Source: a bacterium
Lineage (GTDB): Bacteria; Bdellovibrionota_C; UBA2361; SZUA-149; JAEUWB01
Assembly: GCA_016786595.1 (NCBI GenBank)
Contig: JAEUWB010000003.1
Coordinates: 1 to 64,000 of the forward strand
Length of the DNA: 64,000 nt
Reading direction: 5' to 3'
Positions 38,301-48,400 of this stretch are shown here, in pieces. Made by a program: the position numbers and the translations under genes. How positions within the stretch are numbered: the stretch's first letter is position 1; each line of letters opens with the position of its first letter. A model generated the notes under the pieces. That model did no database searches. It was given only the letters and a program-made list of their open reading frames with translations, and was not told the DNA's origin.

Positions 38301-38566
38301 TTGAAGATTTAAAAGCTGCAGGTTTCGAGCCAGTTGATCTGCGAAGTGGCTATAACGGAAATGAACTTGAGGCTTACGTTGAATTTAGAGATGAAAAGGT
38401 AAGTTTCTTTACTCGCTCGTTAAGTCGGGGTAAACACAGTATCTCGTATCGGCTTCGTGCAGAGATTCCTGGCAAATTCAGCGCGCTTCCAACGCTTGGG
38501 TTTGCCATGTATGCTCCAGAACTCAAAGCGAATGCTGATGAAATAAAATTACAGATCGAGGATTAG
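32393..38566 (+). CDS. Bacterial alpha-2-macroglobulin
   Basis: A 2057-residue exported protease trap. A signal peptide ends FAQA-E. TPR-like helices follow (about 25-440). MG domains come next, including the MG2-type FKLWLAHAKYDQ near residue 660. A W/Y-rich insert lies near residues 787-835. A charged Gly/Ala-rich bait-like stretch spans about 1200-1300. The thioester motif YGCTEQ has Cys1520 and is followed by the helical toroid (AMQNSDGGWGWFSGYGE). The macroglobulin traps a protease when the bait is cut. No lipobox is seen, so it should be free in the periplasm or secreted. A serine protease gene follows after four bases. Confidence 0.95.
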   Translation: MKTIKFIIIWAFLFTSVFAQAETLRETLYQQYSQGNYKDAFAGYQKLVLDASSDLTQFSNDLSYASSALANLGRDDELDALLEDAVKVRPNTWQVLSAVAYGFQHASHYGTIIAGKFYRGNYRQGGKYINSQERDRVRALQLVTAAIEQSKSESDVSKTIGLYRQLSELLIQNQTAGSAWKLEHLTDLTKLPGYEENYYAATVSSVGAPVTADGSPLIYAIPLNFETAKNDGERFRWTLNRWAELAPHDKDEVSYKLATFLQSIFGVETIQNYYFTPAASTQDGQTESQYALHTLSDDETIARLATGIKRFSLPQDYNPTILFKSLADTDESQTRSSYAESAREQLCRIYENRRQYPKAAECWKRAIGIFGKGSNNYRQKALDQIVGAWGQFEPTRTQAADAQTSLEYKFRNATSVTLEAYAIDIETLLNDLKEYIKSNPNDLDYSKVTVEQIGYELANERATKYRGKKVASWTEQLIPRENHFDTRITLKTPLQKAGAYYLVAKLAGGNESKIVMWLADTALINKALDQGTFYYVGDALNGSAISDAEIDFFGYRTEWIQNNSLVNKVTGRSYNILTRSHQAKTDSSGQLIIPSGTLDKNYSWLVTAKTKSGRFAYLGFSSIWNGNYHDYEYNELKVFTVTDRPVYRPEQNVKFKLWLAHAKYDQEKNSFIANTDVQVIINDPQGNEFFKQTLRTDNYGGLDGEIKLPKDAKLGVYTVYLPSYSSSSGTFRVEEYKKPEYEVTVDAPTKPIRIGDKIEASIKAKYYFGSPVTEAKVRYKVLRSSYTAGWYPVGIWDWFYGAGYWWFAYNYEWFPGWARWGCERPIPWWWTSRTTPPELLIENEVPIGKDGTLKISIDTELAKALQPDQDQRYQITAEVIDQSRRTIVGTGEVIATREPFKVYAWVDRGHYKTGDTINADFSAQTVSNKPVTGKGTLKLFKISYANSKVVETAINEWKIDPDVEGRARTQLTASTAGQYRLSYTVLDEVGHSVEGGYLFTVIGEGFNSKAFKFNALEIIPEKREYTHGEKAKVMINTEVADSTVLIFTRPANGIYLNPEIVKISGKSIVREIAITKKDMPNFFVEVVTIGNGRVYSEVKEMIVPPEERVLNVKVKTSQEKFKPQENAKVEFALTELSGRPFKGSAVVSVYDSSLEYISGGSNVDEIRSFFWKWRRHHSPRTLSSLDRYSSALRASDEVPMSPIGIFGYTVADDEVDGDRVSGIKKRKGGRGDSVEMLAEGGVGGLMASKSAAAPMVAQEGTAANAVADMREESKDAFKEERQQTPGGGAAGKLIEAAVRKEFADTAFWAGTVNTDENGRGQVEFKMPENLTEWKIKVWAIGEGTRVGQGEAEVVTAKDLILRLQTPRFLVERDEVVISANIHNYLAAEKIVKAKLELDGGYLEFINGEEQSVTVPSQGEKRIDWRLKAVKEGLATVRGFALTDVESDAMELKIPVHVHGILKTESFSGALRAEDNQGKISIKVPSQRRVDQSLLEIRYSPSLATAMVDALPYLVSYPYGCTEQTLNRFLPTVITQKILQSMKLDLKAIRDKRTNLNAQEIGSAQLRAAQWKRFADNPVFDEAKVAEMVKVGLDRLEAMQNSDGGWGWFSGYGEQSYPHTTAVVTHGLNIAKAAGVNFSPDTLSRALAWLENYQAQQLQKLKNAKFKTEPYQTYADELDAFTYMVLTEAGRPNAEMKELLFRDKTQIAVHTKAMLGIAFAKEGDKAKVEAILKNIEQYLVQDDENQTAYLRLPEDNYWWYWYGSTIEANSYYLKLLAQTNPKGQVASRLAKYLVNNRKNATYWNSTRDSATAIEALADYIQASGESAPNLTVSVAVDGKILKEVKISPENLFTFDNVLMLEGAALTDGKHEVSIKKSGTGPLYYNAYLTNFTLEDYITKAGLEIKVNRKFYKLVRNEEKMLLAGAQGQALEARKDSYQREPLQDLQMLKSGDLIEVELEIDSKNDYEYLIFEDLKAAGFEPVDLRSGYNGNELEAYVEFRDEKVSFFTRSLSRGKHSISYRLRAEIPGKFSALPTLGFAMYAPELKANADEIKLQIED

Positions 38567-38570
38567 GTTC

Positions 38571-39392
38571 ATGCGAGCACTTTTCAAGTTAGTATTGATT
38601 GTTGGCGGATTAGTCTTAGCCATTGGTTGTTCAAGTAGCGACAGTGATTCAAATAACGATATTGACTTATCCAATAATGCCTGCGGGGTGCTTGGTCTTA
38701 AATCGCTTCGCCCGAAGATTTTTGATGGTTCAGAATGTAGTGAAAAAACCTCGCCCGTAGTTGAGTTACGGGTCCGTTTTAATCTCACCGAAGAGTTTGT
38801 TTGTACAGGTACGTTGATCACCTCTAAAGAAATTTTGACCGCAGCGCATTGTCTAAGAGGCCCAAATAATGAAAATCCAATCACGGCCACCGCGATTATC
38901 GGCGGCAAGAGTATTTTTGCTGAGGCCTATAAAATACATCCTAGTTATCGCGTGGAAACAGAGGCTGTTTTTAATGATTTAGCGATTTTGCGTTTACCGC
39001 AGAGAGTTTCGATAACGCCAGTTGGGCTTTTGGTTAGTAGTGCCACGGAAGCTGGAGATGTATTAAATATTTTTGGCTATGGGCTTGATGAAAATGGCAA
39101 TCTTGGGACGCTAAAAAGTGGTCAGATTTTAGCTGACCGAGTAACAGCAAACCATGTCGTGACTATCTTTGGTAGTGATGGCAGTAACACCTGCACGGGA
39201 GACTCTGGAGGACCTGCAATTCGCGTAGAAGACCGTAATGGCTCAATTTTGACAGGAGTCGTTGGTGTGACTTCTTACGGAGACCTCGAAGCTGAGTGTA
39301 AGGAAGGCGATACGACATTTTTTACGCGCACTGATATTTCGGCGTCGGTTAACTTTATTCAAACCTATGCACCTGGAGTGCAGCTACTTTAA
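38571..39392 (+). CDS. Trypsin-fold (S1) serine protease lipoprotein
   Basis: A 273-residue lipoprotein with lipobox AIGC (Cys20) and an Asp/Ser-rich linker. The S1 catalytic triad is complete: His93 in LTAAHC, Asp136 in FNDLAIL and Ser212 in TGDSGGPA. The residue at the base of the specificity pocket, six before the Ser, is Asn206 and not the trypsin Asp, so cleavage after Lys/Arg is not expected. Cys pairs support disulfides. The segment before the domain lacks the usual IVGG activation site; the nearest match is KIFDGSECS. It starts four bases after the macroglobulin stop, so the two are co-expressed. Confidence 0.93.
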   Translation: MRALFKLVLIVGGLVLAIGCSSSDSDSNNDIDLSNNACGVLGLKSLRPKIFDGSECSEKTSPVVELRVRFNLTEEFVCTGTLITSKEILTAAHCLRGPNNENPITATAIIGGKSIFAEAYKIHPSYRVETEAVFNDLAILRLPQRVSITPVGLLVSSATEAGDVLNIFGYGLDENGNLGTLKSGQILADRVTANHVVTIFGSDGSNTCTGDSGGPAIRVEDRNGSILTGVVGVTSYGDLEAECKEGDTTFFTRTDISASVNFIQTYAPGVQLL

Positions 39393-39584
39393 ATAAGCTA
39401 GAGATTAGCTATTCTCCCGTAACGAAGAGATTGAACCAAATTCGGCAATTTTTTCACGCATTCTTCCGAGTCAAGGGCAGGCAAATGGGCTGGTCTAGCA
39501 ATGACACTGACAAATTACTAACGAAATAATTTAGAGTTCGAGAAGAGGCCATTCACTTTAAAACGACATTTTAAAAACTTTTGG

Positions 39585-39630
39585 GCCGAGGAGTGCAGTG
39601 TGACCACATAGGGCACCACCCCTCCTCGGC
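39585..39630 (-). terminator. Terminator hairpin for the minus-strand remnant gene
   Basis: GCCGAGGAG (39585-39593) pairs with CTCCTCGGC (39622-39630). On the minus strand the stem is followed by an A/T-rich run with TTTTT. It lies about 17 bases past the stop of the frameshifted gene at 39647. Confidence 0.6.
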
Positions 39631-39646
39631 AACCGTAGCCTCTAGA

Positions 39647-40050
39647 TCATGAATTGAGCAGTCTTTCGACTAGGTCCTCAGAACTAACTTTGTCCATCGG
39701 ATTCCAGCGCTGACTCGGCTCGTAAAGTTCAAGAATACTAGACATTGGTGATTCAATGTCGCTGATATCTGGCCATAAAACATCGAAGGCAAAGCGCAAG
39801 CTGACATTGCACTGATGGGCAACTTCTTCTCGCAAAATTGCTTCGATCTCTGGATCGTAGTCAGCGATAACTAATAGGGCATGCTCATCGAGTTTTACAA
39901 TTTAGTTTCACAGCAAAGGCGCTTTCCTCCGCTAGAATCTCGATGCGTTGAACCGGGATCCCGATCTTGCAAAAGAACGGAGCCAGTTGAGGGACGATGG
40001 GGTTTCCTTCACGCCATACAAGGATGACGCGTTTTATATTCTCGCTTCAT
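39647..40050 (-). pseudogene. Frameshifted hypothetical gene
   Basis: On the minus strand a start (ATG at 40050, with AAGGA nine bases upstream) opens MKREYK and then loses frame at an AAAA run. The next frame reads RVILVWREGNPIVPQLAPFF and onward to AEESAFAVKLNCKT, then hits a stop. A second shift, again at an AAAA run, restores KLDEHALLVIADYDPEIEAI and a C-terminal part ending VERLLNS, stop at 39647. Corrected, it would encode about 133 residues that I cannot assign. Both breaks could be real decay or homopolymer sequencing errors. The reading frames on each side look coding by codon use. Confidence 0.6.
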
Positions 40051-40245
40051 TTTCTTTTTTCCTTGGAAAAACCATTTGTGAATGGCTCTTCCGCTGATGA
40101 ATTCAAAGGAAGAGCTGATTTGAAAATTACTCAAGACAAACATGAGAAAGAACAATTCATCCAACTACTCAATAGCAGTTCTAGATTTTAAAGAAATAGT
40201 TTGGAAGCAAGAATCTCTAGAACGAATATTCTGTCTTTAGATTTT

Positions 40246-41007
40246 TTATTTAATGTAATCGAAAATCAATTTCGCAATTAAAAGTGACAGAACGCAGAGG
40301 AATAAGATGCGCACGCGCGCATTGCCATGTTTTAAGGCATAATTCGTTCCCAGGCGCGAACCAATCAGATTACACAAGGCCATTGGTAAAGCATAGCGCC
40401 ACAAGATGTGACCAGTGGAAATAAAGTAGATCAAGGGAGAGAGATTTGCTGAAAGGTTTACAAACTTTGCGAAGGCAGAGGCATGTAAAAAATCAATTTT
40501 CATGAAGCGCACAAAACAAAAAATCAGCATACTGCCTGTGCCGGGCCCAAAGAAACCTTCATAAAAGCCGAGTCCCGCAGCAATTAATCCACTGCGTAAA
40601 ATATTTTCTCGTGAAACTACAAGATCGTCGTGACTAGTTCCAAAGTCTTTTTTCTTAAATGTATAAAATGCGGCAAGAAAAATTAAAATAATGATTAGCG
40701 GTTTGGCCAGAGCAGGGTCGAGTAAGGTAATTGTTTTTGCACCGAGGAATGCAAAAATCGTAGCAGTAATGATTGCGTTAAACAGCAGCTTGCAAGGGAT
40801 TGTTACGCGCTTGATGTATGTATAGGCCGCAAGAGAAGTGCCGCAGATCGAAGAGAATTTATTTGTCCCAAATAAGGTCGGCAGTGGAGCGTGCGGGAAG
40901 AGCGCCAGTAAGGCAGGTACCTGAATCAATCCACCACCACCCACAGCGGCATCAACAAAGCCAGCGAAAAATGCTGCAAGTGGTAGAATAATTAATTCAT
41001 AGTGCAT
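40246..41007 (-). CDS. TSUP (TauE/SafE-like) permease
   Basis: A 253-residue membrane protein with about eight hydrophobic segments. The N-terminal FFAGFVDAAVGGGGLIQVPALL and the mid-protein GLGFYEGFFGPGTGSMLIF are the two repeated signatures of the sulfite-exporter/YfcA family. Members export sulfite, sulfoacetate or related anions; the substrate here is unknown. It starts about 27 bases after the stop of the PurD-like gene on the same strand, so the two may be co-transcribed. Confidence 0.9.
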   Translation of the reverse strand: MHYELIILPLAAFFAGFVDAAVGGGGLIQVPALLALFPHAPLPTLFGTNKFSSICGTSLAAYTYIKRVTIPCKLLFNAIITATIFAFLGAKTITLLDPALAKPLIIILIFLAAFYTFKKKDFGTSHDDLVVSRENILRSGLIAAGLGFYEGFFGPGTGSMLIFCFVRFMKIDFLHASAFAKFVNLSANLSPLIYFISTGHILWRYALPMALCNLIGSRLGTNYALKHGNARVRILFLCVLSLLIAKLIFDYIK

Positions 41008-41034
41008 GAAGGCAGTATTATGGAATTAGCAGAC

Positions 41035-42345
41035 TTAGACCTCTCTGAGGTAGCCCCAGTTATGCAGCTTATCACTATCTTCTGCCCAGCGATCCCCAAT
41101 GTCATTTCTGTAATACATACTTGGAATCAGAATATTTTTGATACGGCTATAAGCTTGCGCTTGGGCCTGCTTCATAGTTTGTCCAGTGCCACAAACAATT
41201 AAGGCAACCCCTGTAGATCCTGCTAAGAGCCATTCTCCATTAACAAGCTTTACGTCTTCAATGTGAATGCCATCATAGTTTGGCTTTTGAAAAATCATCA
41301 GTGCGTCTTTTGAATAGGTATTGAAAGTGTGTTCATCGTCAAAGGGATAAGGCGGCACTACTAAGCGCACCCCGACTTGAAAGCCTTTCTTAGTTTTGAA
41401 TTTAAAATCTGCCCCACTAGCAAGTAAATAAAGGAATTCTCCCATCGGAGTAATCATGCCTTCCTGCTGAATGCTAATTGTTGGATAGCCAAAGCGAGCG
41501 GTGAATTCCAAAGGATAAATCCCTTGATGATTAACGATGCAGTTTAGATCGATATAACCTACGTAACCTTCGGCGCTAAGCACGGGTTCAAGCTTTTTAA
41601 GCGTTAGATTAAAAAGCCGGTTCGGCTCGCTCCAATACATCGAAGTTCCCATCTCTCCTGTTGAGGGACCGAGGTTGCCAGGGAAAAGTTTCTTATGCTC
41701 GAAATTTACATTGATTGGAGTGATATATTCCTTGCCATTAAAAAATGCTCCAACTGCGACTTCAACTCCGATTGCACGACGCTGCAGCTGAAACGTTTTC
41801 ACGCGGTCGGCCCAGACGCGCTTATAAGCTTCAAGCACCTGGATTACATCTCGTCCGTCTTCTTCGTCACCGACAAATAAGAGACGTTTAATATTTTGTG
41901 CTTCGCCGCTAGGCTTAATTGCATATTTACCCGGGCTGTCTTTAACGAACTGAATCGCGTCGTCAAAACTTGTAAATTCCTTGTACGGGATAATTGGGAT
42001 CCCAGCTTTTTTTAATTCTTCTTGTCCAAAGGTGCGGTCATCTTCGAGCATGTCTGTATAAGCAGTGCCGCCCACGACAAATTTCCCCGCCTGACGTAAT
42101 GCTTGCGCTTTTGTTCCTTGTCCAAGAACATCATCAAAGACAATTACATCGGCCCAATCTACTTCTGCCTCCCAGTTGTTACATTTAGGGACAAAACCAT
42201 CGCCGATGTCCCTTTCTGTTTCAGACTCGATATAATATTTGACTTGGTGTCCTTCCTTGTGAACAACCCAGGCAATATCGCTAATCAGGCCGTCAATTGA
42301 GACAAATAAAAAACGCTTCGATTCAGATGTGGTGCCGTTAGTCAT
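41035..42345 (-). CDS. PurD-like ATP-grasp enzyme
   Basis: A 436-residue ATP-grasp ligase. The central ATP-binding region (KYAIKPSGE, FQLQRRAIGVEVAVGAF) and the metal-binding PLEFTARFGYPT near residue 280 match phosphoribosylamine-glycine ligase, as does STGEMGTSMYW. The N-terminus (RFLFVSIDGLISDIAWVVHKEG) differs from the usual VLVIGSGGREHA start of PurD, so it may ligate another substrate. No purine biosynthesis gene is adjacent. It lies just upstream of the TSUP permease on the same strand and is divergent from ndvB. Confidence 0.75.
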   Translation of the reverse strand: MTNGTTSESKRFLFVSIDGLISDIAWVVHKEGHQVKYYIESETERDIGDGFVPKCNNWEAEVDWADVIVFDDVLGQGTKAQALRQAGKFVVGGTAYTDMLEDDRTFGQEELKKAGIPIIPYKEFTSFDDAIQFVKDSPGKYAIKPSGEAQNIKRLLFVGDEEDGRDVIQVLEAYKRVWADRVKTFQLQRRAIGVEVAVGAFFNGKEYITPINVNFEHKKLFPGNLGPSTGEMGTSMYWSEPNRLFNLTLKKLEPVLSAEGYVGYIDLNCIVNHQGIYPLEFTARFGYPTISIQQEGMITPMGEFLYLLASGADFKFKTKKGFQVGVRLVVPPYPFDDEHTFNTYSKDALMIFQKPNYDGIHIEDVKLVNGEWLLAGSTGVALIVCGTGQTMKQAQAQAYSRIKNILIPSMYYRNDIGDRWAEDSDKLHNWGYLREV

Positions 42346-42454
42346 AGTATTATGATTATAGCTCCAGAATTACGTTGCAGAAAACACAATTCTTGAGAAA
42401 ATGCTACGAGTTCCGGTAAAACTTAACCTTTCAAACTCGATAGAATAGTAATTG

Positions 42455-45400
42455 ATGAAATCTCTAACCCGCACTCCCCGTCGTTTTGGTCGTCGCACAG
42501 GTAAAACTCAAACTTTTACTCGTGAAGGGTTGAGGATTCAGGGCCAGAAACTAGCTGAATCACACAAGCACGCTACTGTTAAAGCAGTCGGCCAGAAACT
42601 TTTTCGCCACTTAGAGGATATTTGTGGAGACCTCGAAGCATCCTACCAACGTTTGCTGCAAGCGCTTAAACTTAGCGAAAGCCTGACTCCTGGCGTTGAG
42701 TGGTTTTTAGATAACTATCATGTCGTTGAAAAGCACATCCTTGATATCCGCAAGCATTTTCCGAAAAGCTACGATCGCACCCTGCCCAAACTAAAGTCTG
42801 GGGACTATTCTGGCTATCCTCGTGTTTATCCAGCGACATTAGAACTCATGGTTTTGACTGACTCGGTACTCGACCTAGGGATGCTCTCGTCATTTGTCGA
42901 TGGGTATCAGACCGAGATTGAACTTACGATCGGTGAAGTTTGGGCAGTGCCCATTTGTTTACGCTTTGCCTTGCTTGAGAGTTTAAATGAATTGACTGAA
43001 CGCATGATTCAAGAAATGGAGGAGAAGAATCGCGCGCAGCTTGTTGTAGATGAAATCGTGGGGGATGAAGAGCGCCAGGGGACAGAGATACTAAGACTCT
43101 TAGCCGCACGGGTGTCTGAGGAACCGTGGTTTTTGAGCCACGGTGCAGCAGGCCTAATACGGCGTTTACGTGACCGTGGCCCACAGGCTTCACTGACCGT
43201 ACAGTGGCTTGAAGCCAAGCTCCGCGAGGACGGCACAGACCCCGAGGAAGTGTTAAGGCTTGAACAGTTTTCCCTAGCTGCAGACCAAGTATCGATTGCA
43301 AATACAATTACATCGCTCAAAACCTTAAGTTATGTGGATTGGAAGGAATGGTTTGAATCTATTTCTAAGGTGGATCTCGAACTTAGTCTTGACCCAACGC
43401 GACTCTATGGAAAGTCTGATTTTAATACCCGTGACCGTTGTCGCAAGCATATTGAACGCATCGCTAAGCGGTCTGAATTAAACGAACGACAAATTGCCGC
43501 CAAAGCACTTGCCTTAGCTGAGCACGGTGCTAGTTCCGATAAGCACAGCGCTCAAGCGTCTGTGATTTATTATTTTCTTGATCCCGGCGTTTCTCAACTT
43601 GAACAAGCTTGTAATTATCAACCTGTTTTTAAAGAAAAAATTGGCCAATGGATTAGTAAGCAGCCATTTTTCTTCTACTTTAATGGCATCATTTTATTAA
43701 CGATTTTAATTTTATTTGAAGCAGTCTCCTATTCAGTAACTCAGGGGGCAACACTGATTGCGGCAGTTGTCACGGGACTACTCTATGTTATTCCTGCCAG
43801 CGATTTAGCGAACAATATTGTTCAATGGGTGGTAACAAAATTTAGTTCCCCAAGACTACTACCACGGCTGGAATTTGACCGTGGAATCCCTGACAACTGT
43901 CGCACAGTTGTGATCGCGCATTCGATTTTTTCTAGTCGTGATGCAACGCAAAAAACAATTGACGGACTATATATTCGTTACCTCGCGAATGACGATAAGA
44001 ACTTGATTTATGGCGTATTGGCGGATTTGCCCGATGCGCAGACGGAAACTGTCGAGAGTGATCAGGCAATCATTCATTTCGCCAATGAGCTGATTGAGTC
44101 TCTCAACGCACGTGTGGGGAGGAAGTGCTTTTTTGTGCTTTTCCGGCGACGAATTTGGAACCCGGCAGAAGGTAAATTCATGGCTTGGGAGCGTAAGCGT
44201 GGCAAGCTTGAGGAGTTTAACGCGCTGATTCTCGGAGCAAGTGAGACTAGTTTCATTAACCCTCAGCCTGTGCAGGCGATGATTCGGGATTTGCCGTTTG
44301 TAATTACTCTAGACAATGATACGCAATTGCCGAAGGGCAGCGCTGAAAAGCTCATTGCGACAATTGCCCATCCGCTGAACCGCGCAGTAATTGATCCTGA
44401 AAAGAAAACCGTTGTTTCTGGTTATGGTATTTTGCAACCACGGGTAAGCGTTTCACTTTTAAGTGCACACGCAACTTTATTTTCACGAATATTTTGTGGA
44501 CATGCCGGTCTTGACCCGTACACTCAATCAGTTTCAGATGTCTATCAAGATTTTTTCGGAGAGGCTAATTACGTTGGCAAGGGGATTTATGATGTGCATG
44601 CATTTGAAACTGCGCTTGCCGGAAGAGTTCCTGAGAATGCCTTGCTTAGCCATGATCTGTTTGAGGGGAACTTTGCGCGTACAGGACTAGTTAGCGATAT
44701 CGAGTTATTTGACGATTTCCCTAGCAAGTATCACGTCTATGCGCGGCGGCAACATCGCTGGGTGCGAGGTGATTGGCAGCTTTTGCCATGGCTTTTTTCT
44801 AAGGTGCCGGTAAGAAGTGAAGGTGACAAATCTACCAGCCAAGTAACCGTGCTCAACGATCTGTCGCGTTGGAAAATCCTAGATAATCTCCGCCGCAGTC
44901 TAGTTGCGCCATCGCTCTTTTTATTATGCATCGCTGGGCTACTATATTTACCGGGTGAGCCCCTACATTGGTTGCTTTTCACTTTTCTCGTGATTGCTTT
45001 TCCTGTTTATACGAATCTAGCTCAAGGCCTAGTCATGCCGCCTCGAGGGTTATCGGTAGAGAGCCATGTCTTTGGAATTGGAAAGGGGATTTTTCGATCA
45101 CTTAAGCAAGCTGGCTTTTCATTTTGCTTTCTTCCGTATCAAGCCTATTTAATGCTGCACGCCGCACTGATTACCCTGTGGCGTGTCTACATTTCGAAAA
45201 AACATTTATTGGAGTGGGAGACAGCTTATAGCGCTGAGAAGCGCATGAGTTCGAATGTCAAAAGTTTCCTGGCCGAAATGAAGTATGCTTTGCTAGTCAC
45301 GGCGTTGACTGCAGGTTTAGGGGTTTACTTTCGTTTTATTGAAACAGCTCAAACGCTGCCGTTTCTTTTACTTTGGCTTAGTTCACCCTGGATTGCCGCA

Positions 45401-48400
45401 CTAATTAGTAAACCAATCGAGGACAATAAACCTGAATTAGATCAGAAGGCCATCGAGTATTTAGGGCAACTTGCAGCCGATACTTGGCAGTATTTTCTGC
45501 AATATTTAACTCCCGAACATAATTATTTGATTCCGGACAATATTCAATTAGAGCCACAAATTGCAATTGCTAATCGCACCTCACCAACTAATATTAGTCT
45601 TTCACTGTTGACAGTGATTGCTGCGCGCGATCTGGAGCTCATTCCCGACGAGCAGGCCTTAGATCTGGTCGAGGCAATTTTTTCCAGTATCGACAAGCTC
45701 GAGAAACATAATGGCCACTTATTGAATTGGTATGCAACGACAACGCTTGAGTCATTGCATCCCAAATATATTTCAACTGTAGATAGCGGCAATTTTGTCG
45801 GACATTTACGCACACTGCATGTTGCACTTGGGCAAATTGCTGCAACTAATCCAGCAGCATTTCTTGAGCGCACTGCGAAGTTGCAGCAGCGCATCGAGTG
45901 TTTTGTTGATAATATTGACTTCACTTTCTTATTCGACCGCGAGCGAAATCTTTTTGTGATCGGCTATAACGTTGAATCGGCGCGCCGCGACCAAAGTTAT
46001 TATGATTTACTTGCTTCAGAGGCACGGCTAGCAAGCTATATTGCAGTTGCCAGTGGGCAAGTTTCAGAGAAGCATTGGTTTGCCTTAGGGAGAGGACTCA
46101 CCGAGACACCAGCAGGGAAAACATTACTCTCTTGGAGCGGCACGATGTTTGAATACTTAATGCCACTACTAGTGATGAAGTCATTTCCAGAGACCTTATT
46201 AACGGAAAGCTATCGAGTAGTTGTTGATGCACAGCGTGAGTATGCTTCGCGTTTTAATTTGCCTTGGGGTATTTCAGAATCAGCATATAGTGGAGTTGAT
46301 TTTGAAAAAACCTACCAGTACCGCGCGTTTGGTGTTCCAGGCTTAGGTCTGAAGCGGGGATTAGAAAATGATTTAGTAATTTCTCCGTATTCAACAGTGC
46401 TAGCGCTACTGGTCAGTCCAAAGCATGCGCTTTCAAACCTGCGTGCCTTAGAACAAGCAGGTGCGCGCGGTAAATTTGGCTTTTATGAAGCGCTTGATTA
46501 TACGCCAAGCCGCTTAGCCCCGCATGAAAAATCTCACGCCGTTAAGGCTCATTTTGCCCATCATCAGGGAATGAGTATGGTTGCATTGGCGAACCTACTT
46601 AAGGAAAATATTTTCCAGAAACGTTTCCATGCTGACCCGCGGATGCGTGCTTTCGATTTGCTGCTGCAGGAGCGTTTCCCGGAGCGGCTTCCAACGATTG
46701 GTTCTGCTGCAACAATCAAGTCTCCACTTGATGAGAAGCATGGAGATCTGGGCGAAACGGTAATCCAGACAGTTACAACTCCTCATAGCTATATCCCGCA
46801 TACACATTTTCTCTCTAACGGACGCTATGCGCTGATGGTTGACAATGTCGGCAGTGGCTTTAGTTCTTTTGATAAGGAATTAATCTTGACTCGTTGGCGC
46901 GAGGACTTAGTTGAGAATCGCCAAGGTTTTTACATTTATATTCAAGATGTAGCAGCGGAAAAAACCTGGTCAGTTGGCTATCAACCAACCTGCGTTCAGT
47001 CTGAGCGCTATGAAGCGGTGTTTGGTCCAGACAAAGTTGAGATTAAGCGCGAGGACCAAGGCATTTATACACACACCGAAATTATTGTTTCCCCTGAGGA
47101 TGATCTTGAAATCCGGAAAATCACTCTGGCTAATTTAGGGAAGACGACGAAAATTCTTGATGTAACAAGCTATGGCGAAGTTGTGTTGGCAACTGCCAAG
47201 GCAGATCTGTCACATCCGGCATTTTCTAAACTTTTTGTCGAATCTGAATACTTAGAAGACCACGACGCGCTACTATTTAAGCGTCGCAAGCGCTCCGAGC
47301 ACGACCCTGAGCAATATCTCTTGCATCTGGTCACAATGAAACGCGTTTGGGCGCGCACTCAATATGAATCATCACGCAGTAGATTCATTGGCCGTGGCGG
47401 GTCACTGCGTAGGCCGCTGGCTTGCGAACCAGGAGAGCAATTAGCGGGAAATTCTGGAACTGTGCTCGACCCAATTTTTGCCTTACGTGTTCGGGTCGAG
47501 CTTCAGCCCGGCGAAACGGAATCCGTTTCTTTTATTTCTGCGTTTGGAAATTCCCGTGAAGATCTACTTGACATCGCTAATCGCTTCCGTGATGTCTTTC
47601 ACGTTTCGCGTGCCTTTGAAATGGCTTGGAGTCAAAGTAGCGTTGAGCTGAGAAGTGAACGCTTCACGGCCAAGCAAACTCATACCTTTCAGAAACTTGC
47701 CAGTGCAGTTCTGTTTAACGTTCCAAAGTTGCGCGCCAACCAAGAAATACTCTTACGTAATCGTCTTGGGCAACCTGGTCTGTGGCGCTTTGGAATTTCC
47801 GGCGATTTGCCGATTGTGCTTGCGCGAATTACTGAAGAAAATCAGTTTGCACTGGTTCAAGAATTGTTACTTGCGCATTATTACTTGCGAAGTAAGGGTT
47901 GCATTTTTGAATTAATATTTTTCAATGAATACCCCGGTGGGTATTTGCAATTGCTGCAAGAACAAATCGAAATGCATGTGCGCTCGAGTCTTTCCGGACC
48001 ACTGCTTGAGCGTAAGGGCGGAGTTTTTGTGCGAAATGTCTTACAGTTATCTGACGTCGAGCGTGACTTACTACTGAGCGTTTCGCGAGTTGTCTTAGTC
48101 GGTAGCCGAGGAAATTTATCACAGCAGTTGAAATTTGATGAGCTTGAGGAGCAAGATGCAAGATTATTAAATGCCCCAGCTCCAGCACGGGATCATACCG
48201 CCGCATTTAATTTCAGTTCAGACAGTGCTGGGGGAAGTGAATTTAGTTTTGAAGTCACGCCCCGTCTACTACCCCCGTTACCTTGGACCAATGTCATTGC
48301 CAACCAACACTTTGGCACGCTTGTGACTGAAGTCGGGGCTGGCTACACTTGGTCAGAGAATAGCCGCGAAAATCGACTTACCCCGTGGAGTAATGACCCG

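Noticed and set aside
39997-40191. 64-codon plus-strand frame ending FIQLLNSSSRF
   Set aside because: It overlaps the start of the better supported minus-strand remnant and has no start signal; the second half could be a fragment of a lost gene, but this cannot be shown.
42924-48206. Several minus-strand frames of 60-127 codons opposite ndvB
   Set aside because: They are shadows of a single long, well supported coding sequence.
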